The notes below the pieces were generated by a model. That model did no database searches. It was not told the DNA's origin and worked only from the letters and a program-made list of their open reading frames with translations. A program made the position numbers and the translations under genes. This document shows positions 54,598 through 62,238 of a stretch of DNA of 64,000 nucleotides, piece by piece. Every line of letters starts with the position of its first letter. Within the stretch, counting starts at the first letter, position 1. This DNA comes from Paenibacillus glycanilyticus NBRC 16618 (GTDB lineage: Bacteria; Bacillota; Bacilli; Paenibacillales; Paenibacillaceae). The stretch is taken from NCBI RefSeq assembly GCF_004000805.1, contig NZ_BILY01000036.1, forward strand, positions 1-64,000. The letters are read 5' to 3'.

Positions 54598-55251
54598 TTA
54601 TTTTGCGAAATCAACCTCGTGCATTTGCGCTTCCGTGGAACGCGATACCGCTTCCTTCGCTTCCACTTCCTGCGCCTCCGCTTCCTCAGCCGTGAGGTCC
54701 TTCTGAGGTACCAGAACCGTCACGAGCACCGCCGAAGGATCGGTCATAATCGTTACGCCAGCCGGAGCCTGAACGTCTCCCACCAGATAGCTGCTTCCCA
54801 TCAGAAGGCCGGTTACGTCAACCGGAATCGAATCCGGAATGCTTCCCGGCAGGCAGCGCACCTCCAGCTCATGCAGCAAAGCCTGCACGATGCCGCCCTC
54901 GCGCTCGCCCTGCGAGTCCCCAACCAGATCGATACGGACATGAGTTGTTACTTCCTCATTCATATTGATTTGCTGGAAATCAACATGGATCAGCTTACGC
55001 GACAGCTTCTCGCGCTGTACGTCGGCAATCATGACCGACTGTTTGCCCGCGCCCGGAATGTCCAGGTCGATGACCGCATTCGGATGGGAACGCAGCAAAG
55101 CGAGCAGCTCCTTCTCCTGAATGGCCACGGAAGCCGGGGAAGCGAGCTGCTTGCCGTAAACGACGCCGGGTACCCGGCCGCTTGCCCTCAAGCTGCGGAG
55201 TTCGCTCTTCATGGTTGTATTTCTTTGTTCTGCCGTCATTGCTATGGACAT
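54598..55251 (-). CDS. rplY: Ribosomal protein bL25, Ctc form
   Basis: A 217-residue long-form bL25: the N-terminal 5S rRNA-binding domain (about 10-95) and a C-terminal TL5-type domain to about 190. The tail (TAEEAEAQEVEAKEAVSR) is acidic. In B. subtilis this protein (Ctc) is a general stress protein. AGGAGG is 10 nt before the ATG. Normally prs separates it from glmU; here only 60 nt lie between. Confidence 0.93.
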   Translation of the reverse strand: MSIAMTAEQRNTTMKSELRSLRASGRVPGVVYGKQLASPASVAIQEKELLALLRSHPNAVIDLDIPGAGKQSVMIADVQREKLSRKLIHVDFQQINMNEEVTTHVRIDLVGDSQGEREGGIVQALLHELEVRCLPGSIPDSIPVDVTGLLMGSSYLVGDVQAPAGVTIMTDPSAVLVTVLVPQKDLTAEEAEAQEVEAKEAVSRSTEAQMHEVDFAK

Positions 55252-55311
55252 CGGGATAGGAACCTCCTAAAAAGTCAATTTCCATATCACTTTGCCCAAC
55301 TGCTGGAAAAC

Positions 55312-56712
55312 CTATTCTTTCTTGCTTCTTTCTTTCTTCGCTTTCGCGCGGGCACGGATCTTATCCGCATAACCGGCTTTGTTCTCCTGACGCTGACGAG
55401 CAATCGCCAGATCCCCGGAAGGAACGTCATGAGTGATGGTCGATCCGGCTACGACGTAAGCGCCCTCGCCAAGCTTCACCGGTGCGATCAGATTGACGTT
55501 GCTGCCTACAAAAGCATTGTCGCCGATCTCCGTAATCGCTTTGTTGAAGCCGTCGTAATTGACCGTAATCGCTCCGCAGCCGATATTAACGTCTTTGCCG
55601 ACTACAGCATCGCCCACATAGCTCAAATGCGACACTTTGCTGCCGTCGCCAAGCGTAGCGTTTTTCAGCTCGACGAAATCGCCGACCTTGCAGCCCTCGC
55701 CAAGCTTCGAGCCCGGACGCAGGTTCGCGTAAGGACCAACCGTGCTGTCCTTGCCCACAACCGAATCGGCAACCGTCGAATATTTTACGGCAGCGCCGTT
55801 TTGAATCTCGGAATCGGTGATATCGGCCTGAGGCCCGATTTCGCATTCCTCGCCGATAACCGTTTTGCCGCGCAGAACGGTGCCCGGATATATAATCGTA
55901 TCCGCTCCAATGCGCACATCGGCTTCAATGTACGTATTCGCGGGATCAATAATCGTTACACCTTCAATTAAATGCCTGCGGTTAATACGCTCGCGCATGA
56001 ATCGTTCGGCATCCGCCAGCGCTACGCGGTCGTTTACCCCAATCGCTTCCGCCAGGTCCGGCGTGCAATAAGCTTGAACCGTATCGCCTGCATTGCGGAA
56101 AATACCGATAACATCGGTCAAATAGTATTCGCCTTGCGCATTCTCGTTCTTCACTTCCGCCAGAGCCGCGAACAGCTTCTTGTTGTCGAAGCAATACGTA
56201 CCCGTGTTGATTTCCTTCACGGCTGCTTCTTCGGCCGAGCAATCCTTCTGCTCGACAATGCGCTGTACGGCGCCGTCCGCGCCGCGAATAACGCGTCCGT
56301 AACCCGTCGGGTTATCGAAGGATGCGGTCAGAACCGTTGCTGCCGCGCCAGTGGATGTATGCAAGGCCAGCATCGATTGAATGGTCTCCGCCCGTACAAG
56401 CGGAGTATCGCCGCAAATAACGATCGTTGTGCCTTCCTCCGAACCGAGAAGCGCTTCTGCTTGGCGTACGGCATGGCCGGTGCCCAGCTGCTGCTCCTGC
56501 AGCACGTATTCCGCGCGGTCGCCGAGGTAGCCTTTTACCATTTCCGCCCCGTGACCAACGATAACTACCGTCCGCTCGCTCTTTGCTTCATTAACCGTAT
56601 CGAGCACATGGCCAACCATCGGTTTGCCGCTCACTTGATGAAGAACCTTATATAGTTTCGATTTCATCCGCTTGCCTTGACCGGCAGCCAATACAATCGT
56701 CATTACCTTCAA
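55312..56712 (-). CDS. glmU: Bifunctional GlmU
   Basis: A 466-residue enzyme making UDP-GlcNAc in two steps. The N-terminal uridyltransferase has VLAAGQGKRMKSKLYKVLH (about 7-25) and CGDTPLV; the C-terminal left-handed beta-helix acetyltransferase (from about 250) shows hexapeptide repeats and GAITVNYDG. Translation starts at TTG 56712 (GGAGG 8 nt upstream) rather than ATG 56703. The product feeds wall synthesis. Confidence 0.96.
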   Translation of the reverse strand: MKVMTIVLAAGQGKRMKSKLYKVLHQVSGKPMVGHVLDTVNEAKSERTVVIVGHGAEMVKGYLGDRAEYVLQEQQLGTGHAVRQAEALLGSEEGTTIVICGDTPLVRAETIQSMLALHTSTGAAATVLTASFDNPTGYGRVIRGADGAVQRIVEQKDCSAEEAAVKEINTGTYCFDNKKLFAALAEVKNENAQGEYYLTDVIGIFRNAGDTVQAYCTPDLAEAIGVNDRVALADAERFMRERINRRHLIEGVTIIDPANTYIEADVRIGADTIIYPGTVLRGKTVIGEECEIGPQADITDSEIQNGAAVKYSTVADSVVGKDSTVGPYANLRPGSKLGEGCKVGDFVELKNATLGDGSKVSHLSYVGDAVVGKDVNIGCGAITVNYDGFNKAITEIGDNAFVGSNVNLIAPVKLGEGAYVVAGSTITHDVPSGDLAIARQRQENKAGYADKIRARAKAKKERSKKE

Positions 56713-56837
56713 TTGAAATTCCTCCTACACTACCTATTTTGAATGTTGTTATTTATAAGTTTGGATGTCCTATGAATAAATTACGCAAAAGTACGCGTTC
56801 CGCCACCTTGTAAAAGACTATATCCCATTATACACAA

Positions 56838-56869
56838 AAAGAAAAGAGAGCCTCACGGCCCTCTTTTCT
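56838..56869 (-). terminator. spoVG terminator
   Basis: AAAAGAGGGCC-gtga-GGCTCTCTTTT followed by CTTTTTG on the minus strand, about 70 nt after the spoVG stop. Confidence 0.85.
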
Positions 56870-56940
56870 ATTATCCCTTTGTTAAAACGGCGTCCGCCGT
56901 CCCGACAAAGGGACGCAATTCCGTTACTTAAAGGATAGGC

Positions 56941-57225
56941 TTAAGCTCCTTCTTCAATTGCCACTTCTTCCACTGCCGCACGCTCGTATTCAGCGAGTAC
57001 AGCAGCTTGGATTTTCTCCCGGGTCGTCGAAGAGATTGGGTGAGCGATATCCCGGAATTCTCCATCTGGCGTACGTTTGCTAGGCATAGCCACAAACATG
57101 CCATTGTTACCATCGATGACGCGAATATCGTGAACAACGAATTCATTGTCAATGGTGATAGAAGCAATAGCTTTCATACGCCCTTCCGAATTTACACGGC
57201 GGAGTCTGACATCAGTAATTTGCAC
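56941..57225 (-). CDS. spoVG: Septation/regulatory protein SpoVG
   Basis: A 94-residue SpoVG: QITDVRLRRVNSEGRMKAIASITID at the start (GTG start codon, as in B. subtilis), VAMPSKRTPDGEFRDIAHPI in the middle, and a C-terminal helix with an extra acidic tail. It is a site-specific DNA/RNA-binding regulator acting in sporulation and envelope functions. AAGGTGGTG precedes the start. A sigma-H promoter lies close upstream. Confidence 0.96.
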   Translation of the reverse strand: MQITDVRLRRVNSEGRMKAIASITIDNEFVVHDIRVIDGNNGMFVAMPSKRTPDGEFRDIAHPISSTTREKIQAAVLAEYERAAVEEVAIEEGA

Positions 57226-57263
57226 TTGTGTTCACCACCTTTGCCTATCTGAGACTTGGTGTA

Positions 57264-57292
57264 TACTTCCACATTTTTGTGCTAATTCCTTC
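57264..57292 (-). promoter_or_regulatory. Sigma-H promoter of spoVG
   Basis: GAAGGAATT (57284-57292) fits the sigma-H -35 RNAGGAWWW exactly; GTGGAAGTA (57264-57272) matches eight of nine of RNNGAATWW, with 11 nt between. Upstream is a long A/T-rich stretch (57293-57354), like the AbrB-binding region of B. subtilis spoVG. Confidence 0.75.
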
Positions 57293-57354
57293 TGCTTTTT
57301 TGGAAAAAAATGCGATATTTAAAATATTTTTTTACAGATAATTTTTTTTCGTTT

Positions 57355-57750
57355 CTATTCGACAACAGTCGATGCAATGAGCTCGATTTCGACAAGCACA
57401 TCCTTCGGAAGCCGCGCCACTTCAACCGCGGAGCGTGCTGGCTTATGGTCGCCGAAGTAGGAAGAATAGATGCCGTTAACAATTGCAAATTGATTCATGT
57501 CTTTCATAAATACTGTTGCTTTTACAACATTATTTAATGTTACTCCTGCTTCTTCTAATACTGCCTGTAAATTACGGAAAACCTGGTGCGTCTGTTCCTC
57601 GATTCCGCCCTCTACCAATTGGCCCGATGCGTCCAGCGGAATTTGACCGGAGGTGAACAGCAGATCCCCCACCTTAATAGCCTGCGAATACGGCCCGATT
57701 GCAGCCGGCGCTTTATCTGTAGCAATTACTTGCAGCTTTTTGTCTGTCAT
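57355..57750 (-). CDS. ridA: RidA/YabJ enamine deaminase
   Basis: A 131-residue Rid protein that hydrolyses reactive enamines/imines. AIGPYSQAIKVGDLLFTSGQIPLD (17-40), VVKATVFMKDMNQFA and the C-terminal ARSAVEVARLPKDVLVEIE with the catalytic arginine are present. In B. subtilis yabJ lies in the purR operon and also affects PurR; the same order is seen here, 62 nt downstream of purR with a hairpin between. Confidence 0.94.
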   Translation of the reverse strand: MTDKKLQVIATDKAPAAIGPYSQAIKVGDLLFTSGQIPLDASGQLVEGGIEEQTHQVFRNLQAVLEEAGVTLNNVVKATVFMKDMNQFAIVNGIYSSYFGDHKPARSAVEVARLPKDVLVEIELIASTVVE

Positions 57751-57784
57751 TGCGAATTCCCAACCTTTCTATTCATGTAATACA

Positions 57785-57809
57785 AGCAAAGCGGCTACGC
57801 CGCTTTGCT
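57785..57809. terminator. Hairpin between purR and ridA
   Basis: An eleven-pair stem AGCAAAGCGGC/GCCGCTTTGCT with a three-base loop, three nt after the purR stop. The T run is better on the plus strand, so on the coding strand it may attenuate or protect the mRNA end. Confidence 0.5.
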
Positions 57810-57812
57810 CTT

Positions 57813-58643
57813 TTATTTGAAATAGTTGCCCGGAATAACTTTTGTCTGCTTCGTCTTCAGATCAACGGCCGTTAATGTCGCAAGCGATACGTAATCCTCG
57901 AGCAGGCGCTCTTCATGCTCCACTTCGCCCGATTCTACAAATACGCCCACACCCGCTACGGTCGCCTTGAATTCGTAAAGCAAATCCATCATCCCTTGTA
58001 TCGTACCTCCGGCTTTCATGAAATCATCAATAATAAGGACGCGGGACTGCTCCTTGAGGGCACGTCTGGCGAGGGACATCGTCTGGATCCGTTTGTTGGA
58101 GCCGGAAACGTAGTTGATGCTTACCGCCGAACCTTCCGTCACTTTATTATCTCGTCTTACAATCACAACCGGCAGATTGAGGCAAGCCGCCGTTGCGTAA
58201 GCAAGCGGAATTCCTTTGGTCTCAACCGTCATAATCACGTCAATATTTCGGTCAGCAAAAGCTGTCGCAAACATTCGTCCAACATCGGCCAGCAGCTCCG
58301 GTTGTCCCAGCATATCGGTCATATACAAATAACCGCCCGGAAGTACCCTCTCAGGCTGTTCCAGTTGGCGGCAAATGTTGTCCATAATCGATAAAGCCGT
58401 GGAAGTATGCATCTTAGGCGTATATTTCACGCCCCCTGCAGCACCGGCAAGCGTATTTAATTCACCGAAGCCTTCTTCTTCGAAGACCTCTTTTATAATG
58501 GCCAAATCTTCACTGATGGAAGATTTCGCAGACTGATAGCGATCAGCAAATGCTGTGAGCGAAATTAACGTGTGGGGACGACTCAGCAAATATTGCGTCA
58601 TCTCTACCAGTCTTGCGCTTCGCTTCAATTTTTTCAAAGCCAT
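57813..58643 (-). CDS. purR: Purine operon repressor PurR
   Basis: A 276-residue regulator: winged-helix N-terminus (RSARLVEMTQYLLSRPHTLI, SERYQ-like YQSAKSSISEDLAII) and a C-terminal phosphoribosyltransferase fold with the PRPP loop VLIIDDFMKAGGTIQGM (near 202). PRPP binding releases it from DNA. The start is ATG 58643, but its GGGGGG is only one nt away; TTG 58637 has better spacing and gives a start closer to B. subtilis PurR. A PurBox pair lies upstream, which indicates autoregulation. Confidence 0.94.
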   Translation of the reverse strand: MALKKLKRSARLVEMTQYLLSRPHTLISLTAFADRYQSAKSSISEDLAIIKEVFEEEGFGELNTLAGAAGGVKYTPKMHTSTALSIMDNICRQLEQPERVLPGGYLYMTDMLGQPELLADVGRMFATAFADRNIDVIMTVETKGIPLAYATAACLNLPVVIVRRDNKVTEGSAVSINYVSGSNKRIQTMSLARRALKEQSRVLIIDDFMKAGGTIQGMMDLLYEFKATVAGVGVFVESGEVEHEERLLEDYVSLATLTAVDLKTKQTKVIPGNYFK

Positions 58644-58653
58644 TCCCCCCACT

Positions 58654-58698
58654 AAATCCGAATAATATAAAGTCAATATAACATTTTTATACGGATTT
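58654..58698. promoter_or_regulatory. Inverted PurBox pair upstream of purR
   Basis: AAATCCGAATAAT (58654-58666, plus strand) matches 12 of 13 positions of the PurBox AWWWCCGAACWWT; AAATCCGTATAAA (58686-58698, minus strand) matches 10 of 13. They face each other with 19 nt between the 13-mers and embrace the promoter. Confidence 0.65.
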
Positions 58699-58704
58699 AA
58701 TCAA
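58675..58704 (-). promoter_or_regulatory. Candidate purR promoter
   Basis: TTGATT (58699-58704), an 18-nt spacer and TATATT (58675-58680) on the minus strand, overlapping both PurBoxes. Confidence 0.5.
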
Positions 58705-58718
58705 GAAAAACGTCAGCA

Positions 58719-59573
58719 TTATGTCAGCATTCTTACCACGTAGACTTCCTTGCAGAATCCGCGAAGTCCATTATAGATACGTGGAAGCTTGGCTTCCTTC
58801 GAGACTAAACCAAACACCGTTGGTCCGCTGCCCGACATGAGGACGCCATCGGCACCTAACTTTTGCATGCTTTCTTTCAGCTGCAGCACTTCCGGATATA
58901 AATCCAAGGTCACATTCTCGAGCACATTGCCGAGTCCGGCGCAGATATCCGTGAAGGACCCGCGTTCAATGGCCGATACCATCTCCTTCGTTGAAGGATG
59001 GTTCCTCAGCTCATTGGCACGCAGTTTTCCGTATACATCGGCCGTTGATACGTTAATAGGAGGCTTGGCCAATACGACCCAGCACTGCGGCGGATTGCTG
59101 ATGCGCTCCAGCTTCTCCCCGCGTCCGCGCGCTATCGCGGTACCGCCCGTTACGCAGAACGGTACGTCGGAGCCAAGCTCCGCGCCGAGGCGGCAAAGCT
59201 CGTCCTCCGATATATTTAGCTGCCACAGGCGGTTCAGCCCGCGCAGTGCGGCGGCAGCGTCGCTGCTGCCCCCGGCCAGCCCCGCGGCTACCGGAATCTT
59301 TTTATCCAGATGTATATATACGCCCTTACGGACGTCGTAACGCTCTTTGATCAGACGCGCAGCCTGGAAGGCCAGGTTCTTCTCGTCAAGCGGTATGTAT
59401 CCAGCCTGGCTCGATATAATAATCGTATCCCTCGGCAGCTCCTCCAGCTCCAGACGGTCAGCCAGATCGACCATCGTCATGATCATCTCGACTTCATGGA
59501 ATCCGTCCTCCCGCTTCCGCAGGACATCGAGCAGCAGGTTTATTTTCGCCGGAGCCTTTTCGTAAATTTTCAT
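58719..59573 (-). CDS. ispE: 4-diphosphocytidyl-2-C-methyl-D-erythritol kinase
   Basis: A 284-residue GHMP kinase of the MEP isoprenoid pathway. KAPAKINLLLDVLRKREDGFHE at the start holds the catalytic lysine, and PVAAGLAGGSSDAAAALRGLN (near 92-112) is the ATP loop. SGSGPTVFGL is near 245. It lies between sspF and purR as in B. subtilis. Confidence 0.96.
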   Translation of the reverse strand: MKIYEKAPAKINLLLDVLRKREDGFHEVEMIMTMVDLADRLELEELPRDTIIISSQAGYIPLDEKNLAFQAARLIKERYDVRKGVYIHLDKKIPVAAGLAGGSSDAAAALRGLNRLWQLNISEDELCRLGAELGSDVPFCVTGGTAIARGRGEKLERISNPPQCWVVLAKPPINVSTADVYGKLRANELRNHPSTKEMVSAIERGSFTDICAGLGNVLENVTLDLYPEVLQLKESMQKLGADGVLMSGSGPTVFGLVSKEAKLPRIYNGLRGFCKEVYVVRMLT

Positions 59574-59626
59574 GGCAAGCTCTCCCGTTCGTTGTTAGCT
59601 AAGCAACATTATAACAAACGGGCACA

Positions 59627-59681
59627 AGAAAAGCTAAGAGGTCAACGCTGGCCTTAAACGCCCCGTTCTCTTAGCTTTTCT
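59627..59681 (-). terminator. sspF terminator
   Basis: A fourteen-pair stem AGAAAAGCTAAGAG/CTCTTAGCTTTTCT with a 27-nt loop, 18 nt after sspF on the minus strand. Confidence 0.8.
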
Positions 59682-59699
59682 GACGGATGTATTTCCAGT

Positions 59700-59885
59700 C
59701 TATTGCTGTCCGTGGTTTCTGGCTGCGGCCTGCTCCGCAAGCTGAATTGCGCGCTTTACCATGTTACCGGCATCCTTTGTGCTAATACCGCCCCAGCCTT
59801 CTTGTTCCACCTTGTTGATGAAACCCAGATCCTTCGCCAGCTCGTATTTCAGTTGCTCGGACATGACACTTCTTCTGCGGCCCAT
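59700..59885 (-). CDS. sspF: Small acid-soluble spore protein SspF
   Basis: A 61-residue alpha/beta-type SASP: MGRRRSVMSEQLKYELAKDLGF at the start and GGISTKDAGNMVKRAIQLAEQ. It coats spore DNA; the EGWGG context holds the GPR cleavage region in related proteins. ATG 59885 has AGGAGG upstream. A forespore promoter precedes it. Confidence 0.94.
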   Translation of the reverse strand: MGRRRSVMSEQLKYELAKDLGFINKVEQEGWGGISTKDAGNMVKRAIQLAEQAAARNHGQQ

Positions 59886-59929
59886 GTTCCGTGCACCTCC
59901 TGTCCTTAGAAAGGTATGTGATTGCGGTT

Positions 59930-59961
59930 TAGTATGTGCCAAGCAGACGGTCGCTTATACA
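59930..59961 (-). promoter_or_regulatory. Candidate sigma-G promoter of sspF
   Basis: A perfect sigma-G -10 CATACTA (59930-59936) with TGTATA (59956-59961) 19 nt upstream (consensus TGMATA, usual spacing 17-18). Confidence 0.55.
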
Positions 59962-59991
59962 GCAGACTGAACTCAAACAACCTCCGATATG

Positions 59992-60023
59992 AAAAAAAAC
60001 GCGAATCCAATTGATCCGCGTTT
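59992..60023 (-). terminator. veg terminator
   Basis: AAACGCGGATC-aatt-GGATTCGCGTTT followed by eight T residues on the minus strand, 17 nt after veg. Confidence 0.9.
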
Positions 60024-60040
60024 AAGCATGCTGCATGCAT

Positions 60041-60316
60041 CTATTGTTGAATATGGGTGATTCGGACTTGACCTTCGTCATTGCACACGGTCACTTCAAC
60101 CGACTCTGTCAGTATATCCGCATAACTGTAGGAAACGCGCTTAAACGCGTGAGACTCCTGGTCCAGTTTGACAATGAAAACAGAAGGGTAGATTTCTTCT
60201 AACGTGCCGGTGCGTTCGATGGTCTTTCGCCGGCCACCGTTAGCTCGAAGACGGATTTTGGAGCCTACGTGAGCTTCCAAATTGCGTTTAATTTCCAATA
60301 GCGCGTTTTTTGCCAT
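60041..60316 (-). CDS. veg: Veg protein
   Basis: A 91-residue Veg family protein: ALLEIKRNLEAHVGSKIRLRANGGRRKTIERTG (4-36, a conserved block) and SYSYADILTESVEV. In B. subtilis Veg stimulates biofilm matrix genes by acting against SinR. GAGGTGG precedes the ATG. Two consensus promoters drive it, consistent with the very high veg transcription known in B. subtilis. Confidence 0.94.
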   Translation of the reverse strand: MAKNALLEIKRNLEAHVGSKIRLRANGGRRKTIERTGTLEEIYPSVFIVKLDQESHAFKRVSYSYADILTESVEVTVCNDEGQVRITHIQQ

Positions 60317-60343
60317 TGTCCACTACCACCTCTTTCCTTGTCC

Positions 60344-60372
60344 ATTATAACCAGAAAGAGGAGGTTTGTCAA
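60344..60372 (-). promoter_or_regulatory. veg promoter 1 (proximal)
   Basis: Perfect TTGACA (60367-60372), 17-nt spacer, perfect TATAAT (60344-60349) on the minus strand. Confidence 0.92.
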
Positions 60373-60384
60373 ATGAAGCAAAAT

Positions 60385-60414
60385 ATTATATCAGCGTTTT
60401 TATTTTCTTGTCAA
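60385..60414 (-). promoter_or_regulatory. veg promoter 2 (distal)
   Basis: Perfect TTGACA (60409-60414), 18-nt spacer, perfect TATAAT (60385-60390), 41 nt upstream of promoter 1. Confidence 0.9.
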
Positions 60415-60471
60415 CGGTTTTTTCGCCCATTTTTTCGAATTTGGTGCATATTCTCATAAAAAGTGTACATA

Positions 60472-61365
60472 TTAAGACGTTATCTTCATGCTTGCCGTGG
60501 AATGGGTCACTTTTTTCGGCTTCGGCAGCCCCATCCGGTGCCTGCCCATCGTCTCAATTCCGCCTACCCCGTCAATCCCGCTGATAGTCCCGTGAATCAC
60601 GTCCGAGAGGTTGATCGACTCCCTGACAGACGTATAGCTTGCTTTAATTGCAATATATACAGGATCCAAGGCATGGATCAATATTCTTCCCGGGGAGCTT
60701 GCGAAGTTGGAGCCCGACTGCAGCAGCGCTTCAAAATGCGATTGGCATGCGCCGGCTACCACAACAAGCCCATCCATATTCTTTTCGTATTGGCGGGCAA
60801 CGCGCACGGCATTTACGAAATGCTGCGAATTTTTATAGCTGCTCAGGCTATACAGATCTTCGCCCTCGCGGTTTTTGAGGACTCCGTCATGACCGGTGAT
60901 CACAACGATATCCGGCTTTACCTGCGGCAGCAAACGATACAGCAGCTGTGCCATCTGCGATTCGTGAGCATGCACGCCATGCGCGGGCACCTTCATCGTT
61001 TGGTACAACTGCATGCTTTTCCGTAAGTAGTTGCCGTCTCCGTCCAAATGAAGTACTTTGCCCGGCAATTCGAAATAAGACTGGCTTTGCTGTTGCAAAG
61101 CAGCTCGGTCAGGGCTTGATAACACCGTAAGATGCGCCTTCTCCTGCCGCATCCGTTTAAGAGAGTCGTTCACTTTAATCTTCACTTGCTGCCGCGCGCT
61201 TGTCGCTTCCGGGTCACGAACAACCGACAAGTCGGGAATTGGCGCATCCGCAAGCAAACGGTAATCCGTGCCTTTCAATAACGCTTGATCGGATCGCATC
61301 TCTTCAACTCGGAACAGCACGTCACCGCCATAGGAATTGCGGACGACCAGGTCCCCTTGCTTCAT
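60472..61365 (-). CDS. yabG: Sporulation-specific protease YabG
   Basis: A 297-residue cysteine-type protease that trims spore coat proteins before their cross-linking. VVVAGACQSHFEALLQSGSNFASSPGR (split by loops, near 205-235) holds the conserved Cys, and HDGVLKN and GVHAHESQM contain conserved histidines. ATG 61365 (GAGGTG upstream) is chosen; 82 more upstream codons run into repeat B3. A sigma-K promoter lies close by. Confidence 0.94.
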   Translation of the reverse strand: MKQGDLVVRNSYGGDVLFRVEEMRSDQALLKGTDYRLLADAPIPDLSVVRDPEATSARQQVKIKVNDSLKRMRQEKAHLTVLSSPDRAALQQQSQSYFELPGKVLHLDGDGNYLRKSMQLYQTMKVPAHGVHAHESQMAQLLYRLLPQVKPDIVVITGHDGVLKNREGEDLYSLSSYKNSQHFVNAVRVARQYEKNMDGLVVVAGACQSHFEALLQSGSNFASSPGRILIHALDPVYIAIKASYTSVRESINLSDVIHGTISGIDGVGGIETMGRHRMGLPKPKKVTHSTASMKITS

Positions 61366-61385
61366 GGGTAAATCACCTCTTCGTC

Positions 61386-61413
61386 TATCGTATGGGTGGA
61401 GGGGGCGGAATGT
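61386..61413 (-). promoter_or_regulatory. Sigma-K promoter of yabG
   Basis: CATACGATA (61386-61394, minus strand) fits CATANNNTA exactly, with AC (61412-61413) 17 nt upstream. yabG is sigma-K dependent in B. subtilis. Confidence 0.7.
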
Positions 61414-61506
61414 GCGGAGAAAATTGTGCGTATGGGCTTGGGCGGAGGGCGGGAACGATGGGCGTAAGGCAAGAACATACGGGCTCCGGTTGCCGCATTG
61501 AGGGAC

Positions 61507-61694
61507 GGGGTAACTCCCAACGGCCCAACCGAATAAGCTGTACATGCACAAGTGCCGCTTATTCGGTGGGGTTGCCTGTACATTGCTTGAACTATGCCAC
61601 ATGGGTAGCAATGTACAGGCAAAGGCGGACTAAAAACTTTCCAAGGGAAAGTTACTTCGGAAGCATACGCTCCGCTCCTTATGGGAGTTACCCC
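61507..61694 (+). repeat. Structured dispersed repeat, copy B3 (large, multi-branched)
   Basis: A 188-bp element closed by GGGGTAACTCCC/GGGAGTTACCCC. Inside are three hairpins: ACCGAATAAGC/GCTTATTCGGT, GCCTGTACATTGCT/AGCAATGTACAGGC (14 pairs) and AACTTTCC-aag-GGAAAGTT. GGGTTGCC before and GGCAAAGGC after the second stem, plus ACGCTCCGCTCC near the end, are the cores seen in B1 and B2. It lies upstream of yabG. Confidence 0.75.
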
Positions 61695-61699
61695 TTACC

Positions 61700-61975
61700 C
61701 TCTTGCGGGTAGCCTGCGCCTCCCAATTGCCTCCCCACATTCCTCGTGGGAGGCAGAGGCTGCCCGCGCTGCTGCGGCTGGCGCGGCGATATGGCGGGCA
61801 GGCGGCGGCGTTGCCTGCCCGATGTTGCGTTGCCTACGCACTCGAGGCCCGCTTTTGCCTGCTGGCAACGAGTGCCTTACAAGCGTGACCCACCTTTGCT
61901 CCACGCAGCGTAGTGGCGTAGCAATGCCTGCCTGCGACAGAGCAGCAGGCGGAGAATAACCATCGACGGCATCAG
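61700..61975. other. GC-rich segment with competing stems
   Basis: No believable gene. Several strong stems are possible: GCCTCCC/GGGAGGC (61729-61754), and GGGCAG at 61796 can pair either with CTGCCC at 61760 or with CTGCCC at 61815. GTTGCC (61829)/GGCAAC (61864) and GCACTCG (61838)/CGAGTGC (61869) interleave in pseudoknot order. Only pairing potential is seen; no known RNA class is recognised. Confidence 0.4.
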
Positions 61976-62235
61976 AGCTGCATCTGGGGGCCGTTAGCAA
62001 GTCACGCATATAAGGATGATTATATTGCTCTGAAGCACTCTTTGCCGCCTTTGCGCCTCACTAGATGCACATCGCCCACCGCCATAATTAGTCCGTCAAC
62101 AGGTTGGGAATTGCAAGATCTCTCCGAAGAGTAGTTACTGTTCCCTGAAGCAACGATTTGCGTTATTCCTTAAATTAAACTATCTCTCCCCATTCCCATA
62201 CTTGCATATTGCCCGGGTAATGGTGGAGCGAGGGT
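61976..62235. other. Intergenic stretch, nothing recognised
   Basis: Between the GC-rich segment and the next repeat array I see no gene, promoter of quality or RNA gene. Confidence 0.4.
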
Positions 62236-62238
62236 GAG

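Noticed and set aside
53884..55971. 695-codon plus-strand frame over pth, ctc and glmU
   Set aside because: It crosses three well-supported minus-strand genes and has no motif; such long shadows are expected with GC-rich third positions.
61695..62009. 104-codon frame in the GC-rich region upstream of ksgA
   Set aside because: Low-complexity alanine/arginine-rich translation with no ribosome site or family; the region looks structured rather than coding.
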